Shown: positions 34,074 through 42,916 of the stretch, piece after piece | How positions within the stretch are numbered: the stretch's first letter is position 1 | How the letters are laid out: every line of letters starts with the position of its first letter | Origin: an uncultured Clostridia bacterium | GTDB lineage: Bacteria > Bacillota > Clostridia > Christensenellales > Aristaeellaceae | Assembly (NCBI GenBank): GCA_934670175.1 | Contig: CAKUOX010000009.1 | Coordinates: 1-60,826 of the forward strand | Reading direction: 5' to 3' | Length of the DNA stretch: 60,826 nt | The notes under the pieces: generated by a model | Seen by the model: only the letters and a program-made list of their open reading frames with translations | Databases searched by the model: none | What the model was told of the DNA's origin: nothing | Made by a program: the position numbers and the translations under genes

Positions 34074-34103
34074 TTGACATTTGAATGGGAATGTTGGTAT
34101 ACT
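34074..34103 (+). promoter_or_regulatory. Promoter of the lacI-type gene
   Basis: TTGACA (34074-34079) and TATACT (34098-34103) with an 18-base spacer, 36 bases before the GTG start. No copy of the operator palindrome overlaps this promoter, so the regulator may not be strongly autoregulated. Confidence 0.75.
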
Positions 34104-34139
34104 CTTAAAACGGTAATATGTGCTTGGAAGTGAAGAAGA

Positions 34140-35234
34140 GTGCCAAGAGGCAGGAAAAAAACGGTAACATCGGCGGACGTCGCAAAGCTGGCGGGCGTAT
34201 CGCCGGCATCGGTCACGCGCGTTTTCAATCCGGACTGGGAGATGAATATCCGGCCGGAAATACGCGCAAAGGTAATGGCTGCGGCCAATGAGCTCAATTA
34301 TACGCCCAATGCCTTTGCGCGCATGCTGGCGGGGCGTAAGACGGATCTGGTTGCCATCGTGCTCGGCCCGGTCACAGGTCCGTACTATTCGCGGGTATTG
34401 CTCAGCTTTATATATAAGCTCCAGATGCAGGGCAAGCAGGTGCTTCCGTTTACCATGGCCGGGGGTATGAGCTATCGCGAGCTTTTTGAGCGAATCAAGC
34501 CGTTCCGCGTGGATGCGATTATCCTCACGAGCGCCGCTTCGCCGGCTGTGTACGAGCCGAATGAAACGGATATACCGGTGATATTGTTTGAACAGGTCAT
34601 CAACGGCCTGTCGATTCATTCGGTATGCAGCGACAGCTTTGCCGGCGGGCGCACTGTGGCGGAAATGCTGGTGGAAAACGGGCACAGGCGCATCGCGTTT
34701 ATTTCCGGAAACGGTATCTGCAACCAGGATTTTGACCGCGAATACGGCTTTGCCAGCCGCATGAACGAATACGGGCTGAAGGTCTGGCGCACGGAGGTTG
34801 GAAAATACGCGCATTACGATTCCGGCTGGGACGCGGCGGTGCGGCTGCTGACGGGCAGCGAGCGTCCGGATGCGATCTTCTGCGCTGACGATGTGCTGGC
34901 CATGGGGGCGATGGACGCCATACGCGACAGGTTCGGTCTGTCCGTGCCGGACGATATATCGGTGGTGGGCTTTCATGATATTCAGCAGGCGTCTCTGCCG
35001 CCCTATTCGCTCACCACGATGCACAGCCCGATCGACGTAATGGTAGATGCCGTCGTGGGCATCATCGACGGACTCGGCGAAAAGAGCAGAGAAAACGAGC
35101 GGGAGCTGTTCACGATGAAGCCGGTCATTCGCAATTCCATGCGAATTGAAAATCCCAGGTATGAGCAATTGCGCCGTGCGCAGCTGGAAACGGAACGCCC
35201 GAGGCGAAATACCATCAATTCCGCACAGCTGTGA
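34140..35234 (+). CDS. LacI-family transcriptional regulator
   Basis: A 364-residue repressor. The N-terminal helix-turn-helix reads TSADVAKLAGVSPASVTRVF (residues 9-28), followed by the hinge region YTPNAFARML that inserts into the operator's central CG. Residues about 70-345 form the sugar-binding-protein-like effector domain with GRTVAEMLVENGHRRIAFI. The start is GTG. It sits between the two operons that carry matching palindromes and is almost certainly their regulator. The inducer is unknown but is expected to be the imported substrate or an early metabolite. Confidence 0.92.
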   Translation: MPRGRKKTVTSADVAKLAGVSPASVTRVFNPDWEMNIRPEIRAKVMAAANELNYTPNAFARMLAGRKTDLVAIVLGPVTGPYYSRVLLSFIYKLQMQGKQVLPFTMAGGMSYRELFERIKPFRVDAIILTSAASPAVYEPNETDIPVILFEQVINGLSIHSVCSDSFAGGRTVAEMLVENGHRRIAFISGNGICNQDFDREYGFASRMNEYGLKVWRTEVGKYAHYDSGWDAAVRLLTGSERPDAIFCADDVLAMGAMDAIRDRFGLSVPDDISVVGFHDIQQASLPPYSLTTMHSPIDVMVDAVVGIIDGLGEKSRENERELFTMKPVIRNSMRIENPRYEQLRRAQLETERPRRNTINSAQL

Positions 35235-35307
35235 GACCGGATACAGTTTTTTACGCCATAACCGCATCGCAGACGGATGAAAAAACGCCTCGGTGCGGTT
35301 TTTGATG

Positions 35308-35321
35308 TGATTTCGAAATCA
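35308..35321. promoter_or_regulatory. LacI-family operator candidate 2
   Basis: TGATTTCGAAATCA, a perfect 14-base palindrome with central CG, lies between the regulator's stop codon and the benE promoter. It is 161 bases from candidate 3, a spacing compatible with a repression loop. Confidence 0.7.
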
Positions 35322-35434
35322 ATTTGTACGTTTGGACATTGATATATTTGAGATGCGATCGAATAGATACTGTACATAAGTCACATTGAAATGGTATCGA
35401 TGATGTAATAAATGCTAAAATTAGGAATTTGGTA

Positions 35435-35462
35435 TTGACAATATTCAAATCGTAACTATAAT
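35435..35462 (+). promoter_or_regulatory. Promoter of the benE-TRAP-methyltransferase operon
   Basis: TTGACA (35435-35440) and TATAAT (35457-35462) with a 16-base spacer. The predicted start site falls at the edge of operator candidate 3. Confidence 0.8.
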
Positions 35463-35468
35463 AGTGAG

Positions 35469-35482
35469 TGATTGCGAAATCA
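35469..35482. promoter_or_regulatory. LacI-family operator candidate 3
   Basis: TGATTGCGAAATCA is palindromic except for one position and differs by single bases from the other two sites. It begins 6 bases after the -10 box of the rightward operon, mirroring the arrangement at the transketolase promoter. Confidence 0.75.
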
Positions 35483-35544
35483 GAAAACTGACAGAGGAAG
35501 AATGCCGCTTTCCTTTGAGAAACGAAAGAAAAGAGTTGTTTCCC

Positions 35545-36777
35545 ATGCTGAAACTGGAAAAGGGCCCCGGTATTCGCGCAGGGCTGCGGGATTTCAAGCT
35601 GAACGCAAACAATATTTCCTCCGGCATCACCGGCATGGTGTTCAGCATTTCTGGTATCGTGGTGATATTCTCCAATATCGCAACGCAGGCCGGACTGTCG
35701 CAGACGCAGATCATTTCATGGATGTTCACTGCCTTCCTGCTGGGCGGCATCATGAGCGTACTGTTCAGCCTGTACTACAAGATTCCGCTGGTATTTACCA
35801 ATTCGCTGCCGGGCATGATTCTCTGCGGCAGCCTGTATACCATGTTTGGTATGCAGGAAATGGTCGGCGGACTGATTATGGCGGGCGCGCTGGTGTTCCT
35901 GGTGGGCATTTCCGGCCTGATGGACTTCATCAAGCGCATGCTGCCGATTCCGATCGTGATGGGCATGGTCGCCGGCGTATTCCTGAGCTACGGCGTGAAG
36001 ATGGTCACCGCCGTGCAGGGAGATCCGCTGGTGTGCGGCGTGGTGCTGCTGGCATACCTGCTCACGCTGAAGCTCTTCCCGAAGGCGCCGGCGCAGCTGG
36101 TGGCGCTGATCATGGCGGCGCTGATGGTCATTTTCTTCAGCCCGATCAAAATTCCCGTTTCTGAAATGCATTTTGGTATTTCTCACCCCATCTTCGTTGC
36201 ACCCAGGTTCACCTGGAACGCCTTTGTGTCCGTGTCGATTCCGATCGCCCTGCTGGCGCTGGCGGATTCAATCAAGGGCTACGGCGTTCTGAAGACCAAC
36301 GGCTATAATCCGCCCATGAATGCGGTCACGGCCGTCGGCGGTCTGGTTTCGATGTTTGCAGGCTTCAGCCTCTCAAACGTGATCGGCTTTGCAGGCGTCG
36401 GTACCGCCATCGTGGCGACGGACGCCGCGGGCCCGCGCGAGCGCCGCTATGTTGCCTCCGTAATGAAGAATCTGTTCTCCATTGTGCTGGCGCTGATCGT
36501 CGGCTTCGTTTATCCGCTGCTGCACGGCCTGCCCACGAATGTGAGCAACATGCTGGCGGGGCTTGCGATGCTCTCGCTCTTCACCGGTTCGCTCGGCACC
36601 GCGTTTGGCAGCGGCAAGTTCAGGCTCGGCGCGTTTGCGGCCATGGCCATCGGCGTGGCGGACATTTCCATCGCATCCATCGGCGCGCCGATCATTGCGC
36701 TGGTCGTGGGCACGGTGGTGTCGCTGCTGGCTGAGGGCGGCGATTTCAAGGAAATGCTGGCAAGGAACAACGCTTGA
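35545..36777 (+). CDS. BenE-like benzoate/purine-type permease
   Basis: A 410-residue membrane protein with about 12 spans and the sequence style of the benzoate:H+ symporter (BenE) family: NNISSGITGMVFSISG near the N-terminus, PLVFTNSLPGMIL, and the internal PIALLALADSIKGYGVLK. The ATG at 35545 is used because the promoter and operator overlap the further upstream part of the frame; its ribosome site is weak. Characterised BenE imports benzoate, but substrates of clostridial relatives are unknown. It is the first gene of the large LacI-controlled operon and may provide a second uptake route beside the TRAP system. Confidence 0.8.
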   Translation: MLKLEKGPGIRAGLRDFKLNANNISSGITGMVFSISGIVVIFSNIATQAGLSQTQIISWMFTAFLLGGIMSVLFSLYYKIPLVFTNSLPGMILCGSLYTMFGMQEMVGGLIMAGALVFLVGISGLMDFIKRMLPIPIVMGMVAGVFLSYGVKMVTAVQGDPLVCGVVLLAYLLTLKLFPKAPAQLVALIMAALMVIFFSPIKIPVSEMHFGISHPIFVAPRFTWNAFVSVSIPIALLALADSIKGYGVLKTNGYNPPMNAVTAVGGLVSMFAGFSLSNVIGFAGVGTAIVATDAAGPRERRYVASVMKNLFSIVLALIVGFVYPLLHGLPTNVSNMLAGLAMLSLFTGSLGTAFGSGKFRLGAFAAMAIGVADISIASIGAPIIALVVGTVVSLLAEGGDFKEMLARNNA

Positions 36778-36806
36778 AAACTGAATCAGTTTGGAGGATA
36801 AACACG

Positions 36807-37838
36807 ATGAAAGCAATTATCAAAACGGAAAAAGGCCCGGGACATGTGTTCTACACGGACGTGCCTGAGCCGGGGCATCCGGGCCCGGGATACCTGCTGG
36901 TCGAGGTTAAAACGGCGGGCATTTGCGGTTCGGACGTGCACATCTGGCACGATACCTTCCCGAACAAGCCGCCGGTGGTGCTGGGGCACGAGTATGTGGG
37001 CGTGGTGCTGGAAGTGGGCGATGGCGTGACTGAGTTCAAGCCCGGCGACATCGTAACCAGCGAGGTACCCACCGAATACTGCGGCAAGTGCAAATATTGC
37101 CGTACGGGCGATGTGCAGCACTGCATTGATCGCGGCGGCATGGGCGGCACGCGAAACGGCATTTTCACCAAGTACCAGCTGGTGGAGGCGCGCGTATCGC
37201 ATCATGTACCCGAGAATGTCGACACGCGGCTGGGCGCGCTGCTCGAGCCGGTTTCCACCTGCGCGCACTGCATGGAGCTGACGCACATTCAGGGCGGCGA
37301 GGTCGTGGTCGTGGCGGGTCCCGGCCCGATCGGTCTGATCATGGCGCAGCTGGCGAAGGCCGAGGGCGGCTATGTGATCGTAACCGGCACGGACGTGGAT
37401 GAAAAGCGGCTGGAGCTGGCCAAGGAGCTGGGCGCGGACGCGGTTATCAACGTGCAGCGCACGGATGGCGTTAAGGCGATCCGCGATATGACCGACGGCT
37501 ATGGCTGCGACGTTTACATTGACTGCTCCGGCAACGGCCGTTCCGTGCTGCTGGGCATCGAGGCGCTGCGCTACATGGGTCGCTATACGCAGATGGGCGT
37601 GCTTGGCCGCGAGCTTACCCTGAACTGGGATAAGATCGGCCTGAAGGAGCTTCAGGTAACGGGCGTTCGCTGCGAGAAGTATTCCTCCTGGGAGCGCGCG
37701 CTCGCGTATGTGCGCGCCGGTAAGGTCAATCTGGAAAAGCTGGCGACACATGAATTTGGTTTTGACCAGTGGGAAGAGGCCTTCAAGCTCTTTGAGAGCA
37801 AGGAAGGGCTGAAAATATTGATGCACCCCGTTGAATGA
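36807..37838 (+). CDS. Zinc-dependent alcohol dehydrogenase, sorbitol/threonine dehydrogenase type
   Basis: A 343-residue medium-chain dehydrogenase. Catalytic zinc ligands are Cys40 (AGICGSD) and His61-Glu62 (GHEY); structural zinc cysteines are 92, 95, 98 and 106. The NAD-binding glycine motif is AGPGPIGLI. This subgroup oxidises polyols, sugar acids or threonine. GGAGGA precedes the ATG. It overlaps by 4 bases the open frame leading into dctP, whose true start is 78 bases later. Its position before the transporter suggests oxidation of the imported substrate or a derivative. Confidence 0.88.
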   Translation: MKAIIKTEKGPGHVFYTDVPEPGHPGPGYLLVEVKTAGICGSDVHIWHDTFPNKPPVVLGHEYVGVVLEVGDGVTEFKPGDIVTSEVPTEYCGKCKYCRTGDVQHCIDRGGMGGTRNGIFTKYQLVEARVSHHVPENVDTRLGALLEPVSTCAHCMELTHIQGGEVVVVAGPGPIGLIMAQLAKAEGGYVIVTGTDVDEKRLELAKELGADAVINVQRTDGVKAIRDMTDGYGCDVYIDCSGNGRSVLLGIEALRYMGRYTQMGVLGRELTLNWDKIGLKELQVTGVRCEKYSSWERALAYVRAGKVNLEKLATHEFGFDQWEEAFKLFESKEGLKILMHPVE

Positions 37839-37915
37839 GCCTTCGTTCACACACCCCCCGAGATGTTGAAGGCGTTACAAACGCCTGCAATATAGAAAGA
37901 AAAGGAGAGATCATT

Positions 37916-38998
37916 GTGAAGAAAACCATTCGTATCCTGTCTTTGGCACTGGCGCTGGTCATGCTGCTTTGCTGCGCCGCTTTCGCGGATGACAACACCA
38001 CCGGCAACCCCTCTACCGGCAACACGCTGGATGAATCCTATCAGCTGGACAAGAGCAACGCTGAAATCGTGTTCCGCCTTTCCTGGGGCGTCAACTTCGA
38101 CCCCGCGCATCCCTACACTGCCGCCGCTACGACCTTTGCCGAGACGCTCTATGAGCTGAGCGACGGCAAAATCGTGTGCGAATACTATCCCTCCGCGCAG
38201 CTGGGCGACGACGCCTCTACGCTGGAGCAGGTAATGCTGGGCACCCTGGATTGCCAGGTCGTTTCCACGCCCTTCACCTCTGCGTTCACCGATACGCTCT
38301 ACGCCGTAGATCTGCCCTACGTGTTCGACGGCGACCTGACCATGACCTATGACATCCTTTCCTCCGAAATCGGCCAGCGCATGCTGGACGCCTGCTCCGA
38401 GGATCTGGGCATTCACTGCCTGGCCTGGTGCTATCAGCCGTACCGCGATTTCTACACCAACAAGAAGATCGAAACTGCGGATGACCTGAAGGGCATGAAG
38501 ATGCGCGCGATGCCCAACCCGCTCCATCAGGATGCGTTCACCGCGATGGGCATGAACCCGACGACCACCTCCTTCAACGAGATCTACACGCTGATGCAGC
38601 AGGGCGGTATCGACGGTTGGGATTCCGACCCGATCGGCATCATCACGGGCGGCTTCTATGAGGTTGCCAAGTATGTTACCATTTCCGGCCACTTCAACAA
38701 CGAGGTTATGCTGGATATGTCCGACAATGCCTGGAATCGCCTGAACGAGGAACAGCAGGGCTGGGCCATCGAGGCCGCCAAGGCTGCCGGCAAGGCCTCC
38801 TACGAAGTCTCCATGGAGCAGGCGACCAAGCGCTATGAGCAGATGAAGGAAAAGGGCATGGAGATCAACGAGATCGACCTGACGCCCCTGAAGGAAGCTG
38901 TTAAGCCCGTGGTCGAAAAGTACTGCGCTCAGTCCGAGGTTTGCGCAGAGGTCGTGGCTGCTATCGAAGAATACAAGGCCGCGCACGCGAACACCTGA
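37916..38998 (+). CDS. dctP: TRAP transporter substrate-binding protein (DctP family)
   Basis: A 360-residue exported binding protein with a signal peptide (basic start, then LSLALALVMLLCCAAFA; the Cys pair could allow lipidation, but no clean lipobox is seen). The mature part has the DctP-fold core: YPSAQLGDDASTLEQVMLG, AMPNPLHQDAFTAMGMNP, with the conserved Arg in KMRAMPN that binds a carboxylate. That Arg implies an organic-acid ligand, for example a sugar acid or aromatic acid. The GTG start follows AAAGGAGAG. It works with the following Q and M subunits. Confidence 0.92.
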   Translation: MKKTIRILSLALALVMLLCCAAFADDNTTGNPSTGNTLDESYQLDKSNAEIVFRLSWGVNFDPAHPYTAAATTFAETLYELSDGKIVCEYYPSAQLGDDASTLEQVMLGTLDCQVVSTPFTSAFTDTLYAVDLPYVFDGDLTMTYDILSSEIGQRMLDACSEDLGIHCLAWCYQPYRDFYTNKKIETADDLKGMKMRAMPNPLHQDAFTAMGMNPTTTSFNEIYTLMQQGGIDGWDSDPIGIITGGFYEVAKYVTISGHFNNEVMLDMSDNAWNRLNEEQQGWAIEAAKAAGKASYEVSMEQATKRYEQMKEKGMEINEIDLTPLKEAVKPVVEKYCAQSEVCAEVVAAIEEYKAAHANT

Positions 38999-39079
38999 TC
39001 GAAGCCGACGGAGCCCGGCTGCGCGCTGTGCGCAGCCGAGGCTCGCCAATTTCGCACATATTAATGGAGGAACTCCACA

Positions 39080-39589
39080 ATGAAAGCATATTCACTGCTT
39101 AAAAAGGTGAATGAATGGTGCGCAAGGATCCTCGGCTGGATCATGGCCGCCATGCTGCTGGTGCAGCTGGTGGTACTGTTCGCAGGCGTTGTCGCTCGCT
39201 ATTTTTTCAATTCTCCTTTCACCTGGAGCGACGAGCTCGCATCGCTGCTGCTGGTCGCCATTACCTTCCTGGGCGGCTATTCTGCCCTTGTAACCGGCAA
39301 GCTTGCCAATGTCACCATGGTGCTTGATAAGCTGCCGCCGACCCTGCGCAAGGTTCTGATTACGGTTCGCAATATCCTGATCATTGCGATCTGCATCATC
39401 ATTGCAAAGAGCATCATTGAAATGATGGGCAAGCCCGTCGTGCAGAAGCAGGTTTCTTCTACGATGCGCATCCCGATGAAATATGTGTATTGCGTAATGC
39501 CAGTATCCTTCATCATGATGGCCGTGCATTCGTTCGTCGCCATGATCGGTACCTGGCTGGATAAGGGAGAGGAGGCAGCGTCCAAATGA
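39080..39589 (+). CDS. dctQ: TRAP transporter small permease (DctQ family)
   Basis: A 169-residue protein with four transmembrane segments and the family motif ARYFFNSPFTWSDELASLLL near residues 38-57. It pairs with the DctM subunit in the membrane. ATGGAGGAAC precedes the start, and the end overlaps dctM by 4 bases. Confidence 0.92.
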   Translation: MKAYSLLKKVNEWCARILGWIMAAMLLVQLVVLFAGVVARYFFNSPFTWSDELASLLLVAITFLGGYSALVTGKLANVTMVLDKLPPTLRKVLITVRNILIIAICIIIAKSIIEMMGKPVVQKQVSSTMRIPMKYVYCVMPVSFIMMAVHSFVAMIGTWLDKGEEAASK

Positions 39590-40854
39590 TCGTTGCGATT
39601 GTATTTGTTGTCGCCATCATCATCGGCGTGCCGATCGCCCTGATGCTGGGCATGTGCGGCATTACCCACATGTTCGTTATGGATCCCAGCTATTTGAGCG
39701 CTATCGGCTCCAAGCTGTTCTCTTCTTCTAACTCGCTGAGCATGCTGGCCATTCCGCTGTTCATTCTGGCGGGCAACCTGATGGGTATGTCCGGTGACGT
39801 AAAGCGCCTGTGCGATTTCTGCCGCGCGCTGCTGCGCCACATCAAGGGCGGTCTGTGCTACATCACCATCGTGCTGGGCACGCTGCTGGGCGCTTCGCTT
39901 GGCTCCGCGAATGCGGAGGCCGCGCTGCTGGGCTCCATTCTGTATCCTGAACTGGTAAAGGATGGCTACGGCGAAGAATTCTCCGCCGACCTGATCGGCA
40001 CCGTTTCCATCATCGGGCCCATCATCCCGCCGGGACTGCCCTACATCGTGTACGGCGTTGCCGCAGGCTGCTCCATTAAGGATCTGTTTATGGCCGGTAT
40101 CATTCCCGGCGTTCTGATCGCGGTCTGCCTGGCGCTGTCCGTATTCTTCATGGGCAGAAAGCGCAATTGGCCCAAGGCGCTGCGCGCTTCCCGCCATGAG
40201 GTGTGGGTGGCCTTCAAGAAGGCGGCGTTCTCGCTGCTGACGCCTCTGCTGACGCTGATCTGCATCATGACCGGCGTCTGCACGCCCACTGAGGCTGCGG
40301 CCGTGCTGGCCACGCTGATCCTCTTCGTCGGCGTCGTGATCTATCGCAAGATCAAGATCAAGGATCTGCCGAAGGTGTTCGTGGAGGCCGCCGTGCTGTC
40401 CGCCGCGTGCCTGATGATCGGCGCAATGGGCGGCCTGTTTGGCTACACGCTGGCGCTGGATCAGGTTCCTACCGCGATCGCCAACTTCATCACCGGTCTT
40501 TCCACCAACCGCTACGTCGTGCTGCTGCTGATCAACATCCTGCTGCTGATCGTCGGCTGCCTGATGGACGCTGTGCCCGCCATTATGATCCTGGTTCCGG
40601 TTTTGACGCCCGTGATCGTGAAGCTGGGCATCAATCAGGTGCACTTCGGCTTCATCATGTGTCTGAACCTCACGATTGGTCTGCTTACGCCGCCGGTTGG
40701 CTCGCTGCTGTATACCACGGCTGCCGCTACAAATTTGAGCGCAGACCGAATGGTCAAGAGCATCTGGTGGCCCTGGATCGCGATTCTGTTCGCAGTCCTG
40801 ATGATCGTCACCTACTGCCCGTTCCTGACCACCTGGCTGCCGAGCATTCTGTAA
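39586..40854 (+). CDS. dctM: TRAP transporter large permease (DctM family)
   Basis: A 422-residue protein of about 12 spans that drives sodium-coupled substrate import. Conserved pieces include AIPLFILAGNLMGMSG, GSANAEAALLGSILYPEL, the IIPPGLP motif, and LTPPVGSLLYT. It is coupled to dctQ through an ATGA overlap. Confidence 0.95.
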   Translation: MIVAIVFVVAIIIGVPIALMLGMCGITHMFVMDPSYLSAIGSKLFSSSNSLSMLAIPLFILAGNLMGMSGDVKRLCDFCRALLRHIKGGLCYITIVLGTLLGASLGSANAEAALLGSILYPELVKDGYGEEFSADLIGTVSIIGPIIPPGLPYIVYGVAAGCSIKDLFMAGIIPGVLIAVCLALSVFFMGRKRNWPKALRASRHEVWVAFKKAAFSLLTPLLTLICIMTGVCTPTEAAAVLATLILFVGVVIYRKIKIKDLPKVFVEAAVLSAACLMIGAMGGLFGYTLALDQVPTAIANFITGLSTNRYVVLLLINILLLIVGCLMDAVPAIMILVPVLTPVIVKLGINQVHFGFIMCLNLTIGLLTPPVGSLLYTTAAATNLSADRMVKSIWWPWIAILFAVLMIVTYCPFLTTWLPSIL

Positions 40855-40887
40855 GGCGTTTAATTATCAGATCTCACATTACCCCTC

Positions 40888-40925
40888 TTGGCGTCTGACG
40901 GCGATAAAAAGGCGTCGGACGCCAA
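40888..40925 (+). terminator. Hairpin between dctM and the SDR gene
   Basis: TTGGCGTCTGACG and CGTCGGACGCCAA pair over 13 positions around a 12-base loop (with one G-T pair). There is no U-run after the stem, so it is more likely a processing or stability hairpin that separates transporter from enzyme expression than a full stop. Confidence 0.6.
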
Positions 40926-40971
40926 TCTTGTTTATTGCGGTTTATTCTAAAAATAAAAAAGGAGCATTGCA

Positions 40972-41730
40972 ATGTTTGATAAATTTGATTTGAGCGGACG
41001 CACCGCCATCGTTACCGGCGGCGCTGCGGGTCTTGGAAACGGCATGGCGCGCGCCATGAGCGCAGCCGGTGCGACGGTCGCGCTGCTGGACTATGCACCG
41101 ACCGTCGTTCAGGCCGCGCAGGAAATGCAGGCGGAGACCGGCAATCCCGTTTTCGGCGTTCAGGGCGACCTGACGAATCGCGAGGATCTCGAGCGCGCGT
41201 ACCATAAGTGCGTCGAGCTGCTCGGCGGCAAGCTCACGATCCTGCTCAACAACGCCGGCGGAAGCTATACCGCGCCCATCGAGGAATTCCGCATGGATAA
41301 ATGGGACTGGCTGCTTGAGCTGAACCTGACGGCGATGTTTGAAATGTCCAAACTGGCGATCGCCGATATGCGCAAGGTCGGCTATGGCAAAATCATCAAC
41401 ATCGCGTCCATGCTCGCCTTCTTTGGCGGCACGCATTCCTTCGCATACGCGGCCTCCAAGGGCGGCGTGGTGCAGCTCACCAAGGCGCTGAGCAACGAAG
41501 TGGCGGGCGAGGGCATCACCGTGAACGCCATTGCACCCGGCTATATGAACACCAAGCTGAACAGCTTTATGGATGAAGCCTTCCGCAATCGTATCAATCA
41601 GCGCCTGCCCGGCGCCCGTTGGGGTGAGCCGGAGGATCTGGGCGGCCCTGCCGTATTCCTGGCGTCCGCCGCATCCGACTACGTCAGCGCCGTTACCATT
41701 CCGGTTGACGGCGGCTATATGGCCAAATAA
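40972..41730 (+). CDS. Short-chain dehydrogenase/reductase, KduD-like
   Basis: A 252-residue NAD(P)-dependent enzyme. The cofactor motif TGGAAGLGNG is at residues 15-24, NNAG follows strand 4, and the catalytic tetrad is seen in NIASM and YAASKGG. The ending IPVDGGYM is standard. Sequence style resembles 2-deoxy-D-gluconate 3-dehydrogenase (KduD) and gluconate 5-dehydrogenase, which act on sugar acids, but SDR substrates cannot be assigned from motifs. AAAGGAGC precedes the ATG. Confidence 0.88.
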   Translation: MFDKFDLSGRTAIVTGGAAGLGNGMARAMSAAGATVALLDYAPTVVQAAQEMQAETGNPVFGVQGDLTNREDLERAYHKCVELLGGKLTILLNNAGGSYTAPIEEFRMDKWDWLLELNLTAMFEMSKLAIADMRKVGYGKIINIASMLAFFGGTHSFAYAASKGGVVQLTKALSNEVAGEGITVNAIAPGYMNTKLNSFMDEAFRNRINQRLPGARWGEPEDLGGPAVFLASAASDYVSAVTIPVDGGYMAK

Positions 41731-41750
41731 TCTGGGGAGGGCAAAAAGCA

Positions 41751-42845
41751 ATGAAGATCAAAGCGGCATTGGTGCGCGAAGAGGGCGCGCCGTTTACCAT
41801 AGAGGACGTTGAGCTTGAAGCGCCCCGCGCGGGTGAGCTTCAGGTGAAGATTGTGGCCTGCGGCGTGTGCCATACGGACGCGAAGGCGCAGGGCGGCTAT
41901 TTCACGCCGTTTCCGGCGGTGCTCGGCCATGAGGGCGCGGGCATCGTGGAAAAGGTGGGCGAGGGCGTGACAGATTTCCAGGTGGGCGACCATGTGGTGC
42001 TGTCCTATCCTTACTGCTGCGAATGCGATAACTGCAAAAAGCACAAGCCCTACTACTGCTATCGCAGCACGGAGCTGAGCTTTTTCGGCAAATTCAAGGA
42101 TGGACATACGCCGCTTTCGCAGAACGGCGCGCCTGTCAATTCGTTCTTTGGCCAGTCCTCCTTCGCCACGCATGCCATTGTGCCCGTCGTGAACGCGGTC
42201 AAGGTGGACAAGGATGTGGATCTGAAGCTGCTGGCGCCGCTCGGCTGCGGCGTGCAGACCGGCGCGGGTGCGATCATCAACGCGCTCAGGCCGGAACCTG
42301 CGGACAGCGTGGTGATTTTCGGCACGGGCACCGTGGGTCTGAGCGGCATCATGGGCGCGGCGACCATCGGCTGCAAGCGTATCATCGCGGTGGACATCAT
42401 CGACAGCCGTCTGGAGATCGCAAAGGAATACGGCGCGACCCACGTTGTCAATTCCAAGACCACGCAGGACGTCGCCGCAGCGGTGAAGGAATTGACCGAC
42501 GGCAAGGGCGCGGATTACGCGCTGGATACCACCGGCGTGGAGGTTTGCACGCTGGCGGCGCTCAAGAGCCTGCACACCGGCGGCAAGGGCGCGTGTGTGG
42601 CGGCCAGCAAAAAGCTGACCTTCGATCCCGCGCCGTCCTACCTGATCGGACGCAGCTGGGCGTATCTCATTGAGGGCGAGGCCGTGCCGCAGGAATTCAT
42701 TCCGCAGATGATTGAATGGTACAAGGCAGGCAAGTTCCCGTTTGACCGCATGGTTTCCTTCTATCCCTTTGAGAAGATCAACGAAGCCTTTGAGGACACG
42801 CGCAAGGGTCTGGCAACGAAGGCCGTGCTGGTGATGCCCGAATAA
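41751..42845 (+). CDS. Zinc alcohol dehydrogenase, aryl-alcohol (class III-like) type
   Basis: A 364-residue medium-chain dehydrogenase of the class III / benzyl-alcohol (XylB-like) branch. Catalytic zinc ligands are Cys40 (CGVCHTD) and His60-Glu61; the structural zinc lobe has Cys89, 92, 95 and 103. GCGVQTGAGAIINAL and FGTGTVGLSGIMGAATIG match that branch. Members oxidise aromatic or long alcohols or S-hydroxymethyl adducts. GGGGAGGG precedes the start. In this operon it might act on an aryl alcohol or handle formaldehyde-level carbon. Confidence 0.85.
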   Translation: MKIKAALVREEGAPFTIEDVELEAPRAGELQVKIVACGVCHTDAKAQGGYFTPFPAVLGHEGAGIVEKVGEGVTDFQVGDHVVLSYPYCCECDNCKKHKPYYCYRSTELSFFGKFKDGHTPLSQNGAPVNSFFGQSSFATHAIVPVVNAVKVDKDVDLKLLAPLGCGVQTGAGAIINALRPEPADSVVIFGTGTVGLSGIMGAATIGCKRIIAVDIIDSRLEIAKEYGATHVVNSKTTQDVAAAVKELTDGKGADYALDTTGVEVCTLAALKSLHTGGKGACVAASKKLTFDPAPSYLIGRSWAYLIEGEAVPQEFIPQMIEWYKAGKFPFDRMVSFYPFEKINEAFEDTRKGLATKAVLVMPE

Positions 42846-42916
42846 ACAGCCGGGATCGGCTGAACGCCATGCACAGGCGCTTGGCCGATCCCGAAATATG
42901 AAGGAGTTTTCGAACC

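Noticed and set aside
33840..35267. Extension of the transketolase N-terminal frame
   Set aside because: It runs antisense through the lacI gene and the promoter-operator region; the ATG at 33839 has a strong ribosome site and gives the family length.
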